Below are positions 11,117 to 22,352 of a stretch of DNA of 64,000 bases, in pieces. The DNA is from Melieria omissa. Lineage: Eukaryota; Arthropoda; Insecta; Diptera; Ulidiidae. The notes under the pieces are model-generated. The model was given only the letters and a program-made list of their open reading frames with translations. It did no database searches and was not told where the DNA came from. Location: contig OZ020267.1 of the NCBI GenBank assembly GCA_963971225.1, positions 86,665,648 to 86,729,647 on the forward strand. Reading direction: 5' to 3'. Numbering within the stretch: position 1 is the stretch's first letter; each line of letters opens with the position of its first letter. The translations under genes were made by a program, and so were the position numbers.

Positions 11117-11323
11117 ATGTCGCAGCGAAGTAGCATTTCTCTAAAAAAAAAATTATTGATTATTAATAAAGTTGAAGAGGGAGTAACAAAAACAAAACTA
11201 AAAGAAATATTGCCAAACAGTTTGCTTCTCTTGATATACTTTGAACCTTTGTGGAGATGAAGAGCAACGTACCGAATAATATTTTTAAGTCTCTAAATGG
11301 CTTTGTTGAGGAAGAAAAATGGA
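11117..11323 (+). pseudogene. pogo-type transposase N-terminus fragment
   Basis: ATG 11117 opens MSQRSSISLKKKLLIINKVE followed by EGVTKTKLKEIL. This matches the psq/CENP-B-type helix-turn-helix that opens pogo and Tigger transposases. The frame breaks at once, and the DDE core is deleted. Confidence 0.6.
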
Positions 11324-11383
11324 AGGGTAAATAAAATATGAAAACAAAATCATAATTTCTATATAATGAAGTTTCTATATAAT

Positions 11384-11591
11384 TGTTCAGATGTACTATG
11401 CTGTATCTAGTGATTCGTCGATCCCAATCTTTCCTTCTCCTTTTGTAATCTTCTGCTCCCCGGTTTCGGCCGTTCGTATCGTTTACTGTTTCTCGTATTA
11501 TCTGTGTCTTGTAATTCGTACGTCAAGAAATAAAGATCTCAAACCCGAACCACCACGTAGTTTTTTCTACCGCTCCGCACGAATCCGAACA
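11384..11591 (+). repeat. BEL/Pao 5' LTR
   Basis: It begins TGTTCAGATG and ends GAATCCGAACA. It contains a polyadenylation signal AATAAA at about 11530. The right LTR differs by small indels, including loss of the last roughly 20 bases, so the insertion is old. Confidence 0.8.
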
Positions 11592-11605
11592 TGGTCCTTC
11601 GAGCC
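11592..11605 (+). promoter_or_regulatory. BEL primer-binding site
   Basis: TGGTCCTTCGAGCC follows the 5' LTR directly. This is the usual place and sequence style of the tRNA primer-binding site of insect BEL/Pao elements, where minus-strand DNA synthesis starts. Confidence 0.65.
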
Positions 11606-12302
11606 TACGCGAACTCGCGCCGCGTATACAATAAATAACAAACTACAAAATACAAAACAATTAACAATTACAAACACTGATAAAATTTTCAACATTTTCA
11701 AACACAAAACAATTCCCAACAAGTGCAACAATTTCAAGTGCAAAAACTAAAAGTGAAAAGACAACAAAAAACAAACATAGTTACAACAACAAAAATTACA
11801 AGGGAACAACACCAAAAAAACATAGTGACAACAAGCGGAAAAGTGACAAACAAATACACATATTGACAACACAAATCAAACAAAAAAGTGCAACGAAACA
11901 CTAACTAATTACAAGAAACTAAGTAAAAAATGTTACAAAAATACATAAAAAAAGTGCACAAATTCAAGAAAGTAAAACAAAAATGCAGTGGACAGTGCAG
12001 TGCAAGAAACAATAGCAACAAAACCACGCACATCAAAAATACAACAACAAACACACCCACAACAGACACAAAGCAGACGAGGAGAACTGCACAAACAACA
12101 ACTGCACAAGCAACGTAGCACAACAGCAGCGGACACACAGATCCAGCAGGAGATCCCCAATCTCGGGCACGGGGCCCAAACACAGATAAGCGAAACATTT
12201 ATATTATTGAAATATAAATAACACATACTCCCAAACAAATATATTAAGCCCAAATTTATTTATTTATATTAATATTACAATTACATTATATTAATATTAC
12301 AA
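11606..12302 (+). other. BEL leader
   Basis: A-rich, CAA-rich untranslated leader between the primer-binding site and the inserted LINE. Open frames here (for example 11905-12253) are composition artefacts of the repeated ACAAC. Confidence 0.6.
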
Positions 12303-12313
12303 CACGTTGCGCT

Positions 12314-14926
12314 CCTTTGCACACGAACTGTTTGATAATGATACCTTGCTTGACCAGCTATGTGTTTCTATTTCTGGTTCACCTGAGCAGTTAGTTATCT
12401 GCGTTTCTTATATTCCGCCTAATAGCTCTGACTCATTATATTCAGCTCATGTTAATAATATCTTAAATCTGCCGGATCTAGATAAAGCAAATGTGCACTT
12501 CTGTGTTTTGGGAGATTTTAATCTCAGTAAACTCTCGTGGTCCTATTCTGATGCAGAGAATAAATTAACTCCATCGAATGTGACTGCTGCTCATGAGATA
12601 TATCTAATTGACAGTTTTTGCTGCTTTGACCTTGTGCAAATTAATAAATTTTTTAACAAACTGAATCGTTTGTTAGACTTAATTTTCCTAAGTGACGCTG
12701 TCAAACACACTCTGGTCGAATGTATGTTCCCGATATCTCCATCAGACATGCATCATGTGCCGCTGGTGCTCCATGTTGAATTTTATGAATTTTTAAAACT
12801 ACCAAATTCGTCGGACAGGCGGAATTTTAACTTTAAAATTTGTGATTTTGATATCCTAAATAACTTTATCGGTAGTTCTGATTGGATTAATAAGTTGACT
12901 AACTTTGATACTGCTTCATGCTTTGATATATTTTGCAATGAACTATATGACGCTTGTTGCAGATGGGTTCCTTTGGTCAAACCAAAACTTTACAAGTTAC
13001 CCTGGTACACTAAAGAATTAAAAAAATTGAAGAATTTAAGAAATAAATTTTACAATCGCTTCAAGACGTCAAATGATGCAAATGATAAAAACGTATTCCT
13101 AAACTATTCAAAGGAATTCGCTGTTCTCGACAGATTTTTGTTTAATAACTATATCTTAAACTTTGAAACCAGTATTAAAAGCAACCCAAAAGCCTTTTGG
13201 CAGTTTATTCAATCTAAAAAATCGCATTCGGACATCCCTTCTTTAATGGCTTATAATGGAGTTTCTTCGAATTCTGCGCTTGGTATCGCAAACCTATTTG
13301 CTAATTTCTTTATGTCAAATTTCGCAGCGGATTCAGAATCAATTGACAGCTCCATATTAGACAATATTCACTCGTCGTTTGAGTTTGGATCTTTGAAAAT
13401 CACGGAAGGTGATGTCATGGCAGGTATCATGAAACTAAAGCTTTCGGCTAAGGCTGATAGTGATGGCTTCTCTTCTCTGTTTTTTAAAAACTGTGCTTCT
13501 ACAATTTGTAAGCCTCTATGTCATATTTTTAATCTCTCTTTGTCTTCTGGTGACTTCATTGGAAGATGGAAAATTGCGCATATTACTCCAGTGTTTAAAA
13601 ATGGGAGCAAATATGATATTTCAAACTATCGCCCAATTTCGAAACTTTCAACCGTGTCAAAATTGTTTGAAGTAATTGTGAAGGAATACTTAGTTTTTCC
13701 TCTCTCTAGAATTATTTCCCTTAATCAGCATGGATTCATCGCTGGCCGATCCACAGTAACTAACCTAGCTGTTTTCACTGAATACTGCTTCTCAGCTTTT
13801 GAAGAGAGACTTCAAGTTGACACTATTTACACTGATTTCTCGAAAGCTTTTGACAAAGTGTCACACAAACTTCTTACTTTGAAATTGGAGAGGCTTGGTT
13901 TTCATTCTTCTTTCTTGAAATGGATACACTCTTACTTATGTGGCAGACTTTGCCATGTTGTTGTGGATAGCATAAAGTCGAAGTCTTTTGCTGCCACATC
14001 TGGTGTTCCCCAAGGAAGCATCCTTGGGCCGTTATTTTTTCTGTTGTTTATAAACGATATCGAGTCTTGCTTTTGCAACACAAATTTCCTTTTGTATGCA
14101 GATGATCTTAAAATCTTTCTTAAAACTCGCTGTGTTAGTGATGTGGCACGTATTCAAACTGATTTGGATAGTTTGAATATCTGGTGCCTTTAAAATCACT
14201 TAGCTCTTAATGTTAAAAAATGCTATCACATAACCTTTTCGAGATTGAATAATAATATTCACACTTTTTTCCCATTGCAAATAATCGCCTTAAAGATGTT
14301 AATGAGATATCAGACTTGGGAGTACTGCTCGACTCCAAATTGACGTTTGTCAATCACATCACATAAATAATATAATCCCTAAAGCATATGCTATGTTAGC
14401 CTTTATACGTCGAAACTGCTCTGATTTTAAAGACCCCTATATATACAAGCTTCTATACTCTGCTTTCGTGAGGTCTAGGCTAGAATACGCTGCTTTTATT
14501 TGGAATCCGTTCTATGCTGTTCATATTAATCGCCTCGAAAGAGTACAGAAGACATTTCTAAAATTTGCCCTATTATCACTAAACTTTCATGAACCGATTC
14601 CTTCGTATAAGTCACGTTGCTTACTTATAAATTTGAAATCATTAGAATCGAGGCGCATGGTAAATTCATTATTATTCGTATATGACGTCATTTGTGGCAG
14701 TACCAAGTGCCCTGCTTTACTTAGTCTTATAAACTTCTTCGTCCCAATCAGATCTACTCGAACAAATAAATTATTTGTAGTAAAGCATTACAAGTCGAAC
14801 TATGCTTATAATCAACCGCTTGCTAGATCATTAATGCAATTAAATAAGTTGGCTTGCAGCAATGATGTTGATTTTTCCATTTCAAAACCAAAATTTAAAG
14901 AATTAATTAATATGTTTTATACTTAG
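12314..14926 (+). pseudogene. LINE ORF2: endonuclease and reverse transcriptase
   Basis: The open stretch to 14193 carries the second half of the endonuclease (CVLGDFNLSKLSW; LLDLIFLSD; SPSDMHHVP, the SDH-like site) and the RT (NYRPISKLSTVSKLFE; TIYTDFSKAFDKVSH; TSGVPQGSILGPLFFLLFIN; LLYADDLKIF). An in-frame TAA at 14191-14193 and a shift near 14265 separate it from the C-terminal piece at 14393-14926. Few lesions in nearly 2.6 kb imply a moderately young copy. The first endonuclease residues are lost by 5' truncation. Confidence 0.85.
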
Positions 14927-15042
14927 TCCAATTGTTAATCTAATTCTTAAGTAATGTTACATTTTGTATATTTTCTAGCCTGTAGATATTTTGTATTTCG
15001 ATTGGCTTAAATAAATAAATAAATTAAATGACACTCATACGC
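12314..15042 (+). mobile_element. CR1/Jockey-type LINE inside the BEL leader
   Basis: The 11-bp target duplication CACGTTGCGCT occurs at 12303-12313 and 15043-15053. The 5' end is truncated inside the endonuclease domain, and the 3' end has the tail (AAAT)n near 15008-15024. It carries an ORF2 pseudogene with endonuclease and RT. The YADD RT and the C-terminal RSRLEYAAFIWNP block fit the CR1/Jockey side of LINEs; clade assignment by eye is uncertain. Confidence 0.8.
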
Positions 15043-15251
15043 CACGTTGCGCTGCGCCAAAAAATGCACATATCGCAATTACACAGTTTGAATGTGGTTT
15101 TTTTGCATTGGTGTCTTAAGCAAATTTGTTGGTCGTTAAAATATCTACAAACTTGCCGAAGACAGTAAAGCGATATTCGGAACGATTTAGGACCTATTAG
15201 CATTTAAATGTTCGAAGACTTAAGCGACAAACTTCCCGAAAATTACCAAAC

Positions 15252-15382
15252 TTCAAAGTCGGATTTCTCTTAAACTAGAGCCAATCTTACCAAACGGCTG
15301 GTGGATCTCAACTCAGTATACCTATAGGAAACTCACCCAGTAGGTCCCCCCATGTCTAAATTTTTGAGGGCAAATTTCACGC
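15252..15382 (+). repeat. dispersed repeat, copy 2
   Basis: Partner of 3696-3816: same order of blocks (GTCGGATTTCTCTTAAACT, GGCTGGTGGATCTCAACTCA, CAGTAGGTCC). It belongs to an unclassified insertion or to BEL leader sequence between the LINE and the mariner. Confidence 0.6.
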
Positions 15383-15415
15383 ACAGTGTATTTATTTATT
15401 TATTTATTACACATA

Positions 15416-16727
15416 CTACTGTGATCAAACTGAAAGGTGAATTTTGTTATATTTTTAAAATCTTTATTTATTCTTGCAAATCCATTTCATCTCCTTCAAA
15501 GTAATCCCCTCGCGCTGCAATATACTTATGCCAACGAATTTTCCATTCATCATAGCACTTGGAAAAATCCTCCGTCGGGATGGCCATCAGAGCCTTCTTC
15601 GATTCAGCTTTTATCTCCTCAATTGAGTCAAAACGGTGTCCTCGGAGTGGTCTTTTGAGTTTGCTGAACAGCCAGAAGTCACACGGGGCCAAATCAGGCG
15701 AATACGGTGCTTGCGGAACGATATTTGTTGAATTTTTGGCGAAATGATCACGAAGAACCAATGCAGTATGAGATGGTACATTATCGTGGTGCAGAAACCA
15801 AGAGTTGCCGGCCCACAATTCTGGCCTCTTGAGGCGAATAGCTTCACGTAAGCGGCGCATAACGGTCAAATAATATTCCTTGTTGACAGTTTGGCCCGGC
15901 GGAAGGAATTCATAATGCACCACACCACGATAATCAAAGAAAACTGTCAACATGACCTTGATTTTTGAGCGACTTTGACGCGATTTTTTTGGTCTTGGCT
16001 CACCTTTTGCACGATATTCGCTCGATTGATCGGTTGTTTCGGGATCGTAAGCGTAGACCCAAGTCTCATCTCCAGTTATGATGCGTTTCATTACGTTTTG
16101 ATAGTCAGAAAGCATTGTTTCACAGATGTTAACACGACGGTCTTTTTCGAAAAAATTGAGTGTTTTTGGAACCATTCGAGATCTGACTCTTCTCAAGCCC
16201 AATTCGTCTTTCAAAATCGCCTGCACCGATCCAAATGATATGCCCGAACTATCAGCAATGTCTAATAGTTAATCGACGATTTTCAAGCACCATTTCTTTG
16301 ACTTGTTTGACGTGATGTTCATCAGTCGATGGTTTTGGCCGATTTGACACCACATTTTTCTCAACACTCTCACGACCGGCTTTGAACTCGTTATACCACT
16401 TGTAAACACTTTTAGAAGACAGATTTTGATCACCAAAGGCTTTTTGCAACATCCTCAACTTTTCTGCAGGCGAAATTTCATTCCGCAAACAAAATTTAAT
16501 GCAACTTCTTTGTTCAATAAATTCAGACATAGCAAAAATCGAAGAATTCACTTTTAGAGCCTCACAAAACGACGCGTATCTCAAATACTAATGAATATTT
16601 TGACGTGAAATTTCATAGCATAGATGTCACTAACAGTGCTACCAACTTACAGAAACAAAAAATTTATCGATTCGAAAAACCCGCGAAGTTTAAATTAAAA
16701 ATTCACCTTTCAGTTTCATCACAGTAG
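15416..16727 (-). mobile_element. mariner, nearly intact
   Basis: TIRs of about 28 bp (CTACTGTGATCAAACTGAAA from 15416; mirrored to 16727 with one mismatch) are flanked by TA at 15414-15415 and 16728-16729. The 1.31-kb length is normal for mariner. The transposase lies on the minus strand with a single reading-frame lesion. Confidence 0.9.
15468..16584 (-). pseudogene. mariner transposase with one frameshift
   Basis: N-terminal piece 16584-16252: FIEQRSCIKFCLRNEISPAE, AFGDQNLSSKSVYKWYNEFK (paired-type HTH) and VKEMVLENRRLTIR. The frame then breaks near 16262 and resumes for 252 codons to 15468. The resumed part has TGDETWVYAYDPET (first Asp), FLHHDNVPSHTALV (second Asp) and YSPDLAPCDFWLFSKLK (third Asp, DD34D). 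All catalytic residues and both TIRs are present. The lesion looks like a small deletion between Ile-Arg and the Ile-Ala-Asp block. Confidence 0.9.
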
Positions 16728-16729
16728 TA

Positions 16730-17296
16730 CATATTCGATTATATACAAAATTTGGTGTTTAATAATAATTTCCCCCATTCTTGTTTACATATTTTGTGTT
16801 TATTCCCACTATATATATACCAATTTCTCGACGCATTTACACACACAGTTGTAAACTTCTATCCTCAACAGAAATACAAATTCGTATTGAAAACGTTTTA
16901 CACTTTCGTGTACATTTTCCCAGTTTTTAACTATCGTTCGCGCGGACGCGGTAAAACTTCCGGTTTATTTCCCATAAGCCTTGTTTTTATATTCAATCGA
17001 ATTTTAAACCTCCTTTCGAGTTTTTTTAAGCCATTTCAATGCCTGTTGGAGTATCCCTCTCCAAGATATCCAAAGTCAACCGAGGCACATTTGACAGTTC
17101 CTGTCACTCGCGAGGCACTCAAAACTCGCTCCAAGCCACCTAGTCCCAAAGCAACCCACCCCAGTGTTGCCACATTTGGGTTTGAGTCCGAGAGACTTGC
17201 AATTATGCACAACGTTTTCATCGGCTCCCATTGAGGATTTGACCAAATCACTGGTCCAAATTTACCAAAAAAATCTGCAAGCCCAATGGGAGAGGC
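16730..17296 (+). pseudogene. BEL leader and gag start
   Basis: After the mariner the BEL leader resumes (TATCGTTCGCGCGGACGCGG near 16932) and a candidate gag ATG lies at 17039. Codons around 17090-17290 in two frames give SCHSRGTQN, KPPSPKATHPSVATFGFESE and SSAPIEDLTKSLVQIYQKNL. The same leader and gag start recur at 59560-59936 and 63280-63656, which fixes the reading. Small frameshifts break it. Confidence 0.7.
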
Positions 17297-17299
17297 TAA

Positions 17300-17755
17300 G
17301 GGCGCTGTTATGCAGACGGTCAAATGACCGTCGGTCACGATACTTTTTACGCTCTCGTTTTGTTTTTTCTACTCTGTGCCAAAACCCTGTTATACGGTCA
17401 CCAGTACACTTTTCGCTTACTTGCAGCACTTTTTCCGTACTTTTTCATTTCGACGCATTACGTACAACACAAATGTAAACAAACGATGAGGGTTGCTACG
17501 AACCATTTTTTCCGTCATTAGATACATATTTTCGCGACAAGTGTGCCGTTTTGCTCCGAAAACACATGTGTTGTGAATAATTTCACAACGCAACACTGTT
17601 TTGATCGCATGATTTGGCATCGAGAGCCTCATCATTTTTGACCGACGCGGTCAAATTTTACTCTCCCGCTCTCTCTCTCAATTTTTCATTTTACATTGAA
17701 GCAACAACAACTATCGTGACCGACCGGTAATTTGACCGTCTGCATAACAGCGCCC
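17300..17755. mobile_element. Harbinger-type MITE, short copy A
   Basis: The ends GGGCGCTGTTATGCAGACGG are mirrored, with the same TGACCGTC boxes inside, and TAA flanks both sides (17297-17299, 17756-17758). It inserted into the BEL gag region, whose sequence resumes afterwards. At 456 bp it lacks about 390 bp that are present in copy B (30657-31500). The TWA target duplication suggests PIF/Harbinger origin. No coding sequence. Confidence 0.8.
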
Positions 17756-17929
17756 TAACGCGGGCACATCAGTCAGTCTTGGATTTACACTTTTCGGTGT
17801 TCTAAGCAAATCAGCTATGGAGCGAATGATGTCGAACTTTTGCTCGATGGTTAAGCCAGTGTATCGACATAATTCCCGTACAACACAGATGGCGCTGAAG
17901 TGCGTATTCTAGCAGAGAGAGTTATCCGA

Positions 17930-18329
17930 AATTTTCGGCCTGCCCGATTTGCACCCGTATGGCCTCTGAGGGTTAAGATGCTCCAACCTCAGTCCCCCCA
18001 GCCTGCTACGCATATGGAACCGGTTCAACCCCTAGAACCAGCAAATACTTCCTACATTTGCCTTCGAGATCCTCCTTGCGACACTGAAACATTCTTCGGG
18101 GGCTATGAGCAGTGGCCGTCCTTTCGGGACATGTTTACTGCGGTATACCTTAACCACCCCCAGCTCACTCCAGCCCAAAAATTGTATCACCTCCGATACA
18201 AAACGCAAGGCCAAGCCGATGCTATTGTTATTATTGTTGTTGAATTTCAGACTCGCGTGGGAAGCCCTAAGATCCCGATATGAGAACAAACGCATCCTCG
18301 TTGACAACCAAATTCGATATTTATTAATT
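17930..18329 (+). pseudogene. BEL gag, DUF1759-type segment
   Basis: In frame from about 18050: LRDPPCDTETFFGGYEQWPS, FRDMFTAVYLNHPQLTPAQK, LYHLRYKTQGQADAI. After a TTATTATTGTTGTT slip near 18225 it continues as NFRLAWEALRSRYENKRILV. This is the capsid-like gag segment of BEL/Pao elements. It is cut at 18329 by the foldback insertion and resumes at about 19500. Confidence 0.8.
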
Positions 18330-19500
18330 ACACAGCGCAACAAAAAAACACTTTTTTTCTGTTGCATGGAGTTTTTCTACTGTTTCTTACTAATGTGGGT
18401 GCGCTGATTCCGAATCTACCCTCCGATTTTTTCTAGCAGCTCTAGTTTGTGAGATATAGGTACCCTGTCATTTTTTCAGTTTTTCCTCTACTTTTTCTAT
18501 ATTTTCGATCGTAGTTTCTAAACCAAAAAACCGATTGAAATGATTTTAACCTTATCGCATTAACAACACCGCACGGCTTCTTTTCCGATGCAACTTATTT
18601 TTATAAGTATTGAAATGCCGCGGTAATTGGACCTCAAAGTTGGAAAAAATAGAATTTTAAGGCGTTTTCTTTGATGGTCAAAAACATACACATTTTTTGT
18701 AAAACAATTAGAGTTAGTTAGTTATAATGAAAGTCGACACATCAAGCAACACAACACTGCTAAATTATTTGGGGGAATACACATTCGCATCGAAATAACA
18801 GAAAAAATGTACCATCGCGATTTTCTGAAAAAAAAGATTTTTCCTTAAAAAATTAGGGGCCAGAAAATATGCAAAGTTTTTAATGTTGTTTTTGTATCGA
18901 GCAATTCAAAATATTTTTGTTTTTTGCTTGTATGCCAAACTATAAATGGAACATATAAAAGAGCATATTTTGAGGCTCCTAATTTTTTAAGGAAAAAGTA
19001 TGAAAAGAGATGTAAATCGCGATGGTACATTTTTGTTATTATTTCGATGCGAATGTGTATTCCGCCAAATAATTTGGCTGTGTTGTATTGCTTGATGTTT
19101 CTTCTTAAGATATTCATATACTTCGTAACTTGATTTATGAAACATCTGTACAATTTTTGCCATCAGAAAAAACGCCTTTAAATTCAATATATTCTTACTT
19201 TGAAACCTTATTTCCACGCCTATTTATAACGCATAAAATTGATTAATGTCAGGAAAGATGGCGTGAAATGTTGTAAGTGCAACGATATAAAAATCATGTC
19301 GATAGGATTATTGGTTCAGAAATAACAGTCGAAAACGAGAAAAAAGCCGAGGAAAATTCGAAAAAGTGACACGCCCATTTTTTGCAAAAACTAGAGCTGT
19401 TACATAAAAACGGAGTATGGTTTTGAAAACAGCGTGGAAAAACGATTCAGATTCATGTAAAAAACTCCATGCAACAGACATGCTGTTGTGCAGTGTTATC
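18330..19500. mobile_element. foldback element with arms of about 530 bp
   Basis: The left arm runs from CAGCGCAACAAAAAAACACT (about 18332) to about 18870, and is mirrored by about 18960-19500. Clear matching blocks are TGTTGCATGGAGTTTTT (18360; inverted 19461), AGCTCTAG, AATACACATTCGCATCGAAA (18776; inverted about 19042) and CCTTAAAAAATTAGG (18843; inverted about 18978). The loop is about 90 bp. The arms are diverged (perhaps 75-85% by eye), and there is no coding sequence. It splits the BEL gag gene. Confidence 0.75.
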
Positions 19501-19845
19501 GCTCGTGAACACACCGAAAATAGTGAGGCACTTCAGCGGATCCAGAACTCTATAAACAATTCTCTGTTCGTTCTCAAGTCTCAGGCCGTAGACACTGACA
19601 ATTGGGATCCGCTGTTGGTATATATATGTTCTTCCAAATTGCCCGAAGCAACCCTAGCTTTATGGGAACAATCTCTGACATCCCGGAAGGATCTGCCACC
19701 CTGGACACAGATGAATGAGTTCCTCACGTGCAGATACGAGATAGTGGAACGGCTGAATTTATTTCGGCCTACCAAGTCTAAACCAACCCTCATCTTCCAA
19801 TGTCCTCAAAAATCGGACCAACAGATCCTTAAACCTTCACACTGA
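19490..19845 (+). pseudogene. BEL gag, continued
   Basis: REHTENSEALQRIQNSINNS, then LKSQAVDTDNWDPLLVYICS and SKLPEATLALWEQSLTSRKD. This is the C-terminal half of the BEL gag domain. It continues the 18329 segment once the foldback element is ignored. The stop near 19843 is followed by the zinc-knuckle frame at 19847. Confidence 0.8.
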
Positions 19846-19846
19846 A

Positions 19847-20434
19847 GTGAAAAAGGACTTCGCGTGCAAGCTCTGCAACGCAAATCATTCCGTACGGACT
19901 TGCCAAAGCTTTAAAAGGCTCACCCCCCAGAGTCGCTTAGCATATGTGAAAAAGCACAAGATCTGTGTAAATTGTCTTGCTATATCTCACCTAATTCAGG
20001 GCTGTACAAGCAATTTCGCATGCGTATATTGCCAGAAAAAGCACCACTCTTTGCTTCGTCTCCCCAAAGGCAATGCGCAACCCAATCACTCTCCCAATCG
20101 ATCACCTCCGACCACTTCTCTGATCTCAACGGTTATCCAACAACCGAGCAACAACTCCTGTACTCATTCTCCCCTTTCCTATACGCCACCCAGCACATGT
20201 TCAACGCAAAGTACGCTCCCAGTACCAGCCCTTCACCCAAATAATGGCACCCAGTCACTTCTGCCTTCGGCACTGGTGTCCATTAAACACTTTGGAAAGT
20301 TGTCCGGAGTTCGAGCGTTGATCGATCAAGGCTCTCAGCGCACCTTCATTTCCTCGAAGGTCCAGAGACGCCTAAAATTGCCGATCGAGAAATCTAACCT
20401 CCAGATCTCGGGCATGGGCGGACAAATTGTGAAA
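19847..20434 (+). pseudogene. BEL zinc knuckles and aspartic protease start
   Basis: Three Cys-rich units in a row: CKLCNANHSVRTC, CVNCLAISHLIQGC and CVYCQKKHHSLL (nucleic-acid binding by the gag C-terminus). A Ser/Pro-rich linker follows, then VRALIDQGSQRTFISSKVQR, the retropepsin active-site region with DQG where the usual motif is D[ST]G. The frame runs without a stop straight into LINE sequence at about 20435, because a LINE inserted in frame. Confidence 0.8.
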
Positions 20435-22276
20435 AAGTTTCTGCACGAACAGCGCCAAGGGGAAAAAGTTCTTAAATGCCATCGTGGTAGTAAGAACTTT
20501 TGGTCATTCGTTAAGAAGGTGAAGGTCCAAACATCATCTTCAATTCCAACTCTTCTTAACAATGATCAAATCATCACTCACTCTGTTGATAAAGCTAATT
20601 TGTTGGCTAAAATTTTCGCAGAGAATTCCTCTCTGCCCCCCAGCGATCAATCACTACCCGTAGTCGAGAACGTATCTTGCTCTATGCCAGAAATTCATTT
20701 TCGGACACGAGTAGTTAAAAGAGTGCTTGCAAATCTCGATGTAAATAAGGCTTCAGGGCCGGACGGCATTCCAGCCATTGTTCTAAAAAAATGCGCTTCT
20801 TCGCTGGCTTGTACATTACGCAAACTTTTCAGCAAGTCATACACCACAGGTGTATTTCCGACATGCTGGAAGGTGGCAAATGTTCAACCAGTCCCCAAAA
20901 AAGGCAAGACTACTGACCTTGTGAACTACCGGCCTATAGCAATCTGCTCGGTGCTTTCCAAAGTAATGGAAAGCATTGTTAACTTTAACCTTGTGAAGTA
21001 TCTTTAGCACAATAGATTGCTAAGTGACCGCCAATACGGCTTTCGAAGACAGCGATTGACGGGAGACCTTATGGCGGTCCTCACCGAGAAATGGAACCAT
21101 AGCATTCTAAGCCTCGGTGAAAGCAAGGTTGTTGCATTGGATATTTCAAAGGCCTTTGACCGGGTATGGCATAAAGCACTCGTGTCTAAATTGATTGCCT
21201 ATGGCGTCGGTAGTATCTCCTCTCGTTGGACTACGAGCTTCCTCTATGATCGCTCTATTCGTGTTGTAATAGACGGCATAGCCTCGGAAAAGCATTCCCT
21301 TAGCGCGGGAGTGCCACAGGGTTCGGTCCTTTCTCCAACCCTTTTCCTTATCTTCATAAACGACCTATTGTCGTCGACGAAGAATCCCATCTACTCGTTT
21401 GCGGATGACAGCACCATTTGTCATTCATATTCTTTCACAAAGCGCCCCAGCTCTGTGGAGATTGAGAGAGAACGGTGCCGTATGAATGACACACTCAATA
21501 GCGACCTACAAACGATCTCCAAGTGGGGTCAAGCGAACAGGGTCCATTTTAATCCTCGCAAGACCCAATGTTGTCTGTTATTCCACAAACGAGTCTCCCC
21601 ACATCCCAACACATCCCTGGTTATGGATGGTGTGAGTATTGCGGAATCGGCAGCTCTTGATGTTCTGGGCATGTCCATTAAGAACGATCTTCGTTGGAAC
21701 GATCATATTTTTGGCGTGTCGAAAGAAGCAGCCAAGTGCCTCGGCTTTTTAAAGCGGTGCAAAAAATATTTCACTCCGTCCGATCTCCGCATCATTTATA
21801 CCACCTATATCCGACCTAAAATGGAGTTTAATTCGCACCTATGGGCAGGGGCTTCAAAAACCCATTTGGAGCTTCTGGATCGGGTGCAAAACCGTGCGAT
21901 TAAACTTATAGGGGACAGTAGGGCATCCAGCTCTATTGACTCCTTGGAGCATCGTAGAAACGTGGCATGTGTGGTTTTATTTTACCGATATTTTTTCGGT
22001 AATTGCTCAGTGGAGATGAGCAGCTTACTGCCATCACTCCGGGTATTTCCCCGGACAACCCGTTTGAACACTGGCGCCCATGCATTCCACGTCGAAACGA
22101 TGTTCCCTCGCACTACGCACTACAGGGAAAGTTCGTTTCTGGCCCGTACAGCGCGATTGTGGAATGGTCTCCCTGCAGATGTTTTCCCCAGCACCTATGA
22201 TCTTGATGGATTCAAGGCCAGAGTCCATAAATTCTTCACCCAACTTCCTATCTCCCAACCTATATATCCTTCCTGA
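20435..22276 (+). pseudogene. LINE reverse transcriptase, one stop codon
   Basis: The single frame is broken only by TAG at 21005-21007. Upstream: NLDVNKASGPDGIPAIVLKK and VNYRPIAICSVLSKVMES. Downstream: DRQYGFRRQR, ALDISKAFDRVWHKALVSKL (first Asp), SAGVPQGSVLSPTLFLIFIN, YSFADDSTIC (catalytic Asp pair as FADD) and the CR1-like C-terminal domain. The endonuclease is lost by truncation. The frame is shared with the BEL zinc-knuckle ORF upstream. Confidence 0.85.
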
Positions 22277-22352
22277 GCCAGCGCTATGCCTCGCATTTAT
22301 AGGGGTCATCCCCTGCGCGTTGGCTCGTCTATAAAAAAAAACAAAAAAAAAT
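20435..22352 (+). mobile_element. CR1-type LINE inside the BEL protease region
   Basis: The 5'-truncated LINE begins within the linker before the RT and ends in a poly(A)-like tail (22332-22351). CACAAAT/ACAAAT on either side is a candidate short target duplication. BEL protease-like sequence resumes afterwards (LPKLTEFLSLSKINPPSLTD, then LADPNVCGS). RT plus the C-terminal RLWNGLPADVF and FKARVHKFF blocks are typical of CR1-group LINEs. Confidence 0.8.

Noticed and set aside
11905..12253. Overlapping ORFs in the BEL leader
   Set aside because: All derive from CAA/TTG-rich low-complexity sequence; no domain and no conserved start.
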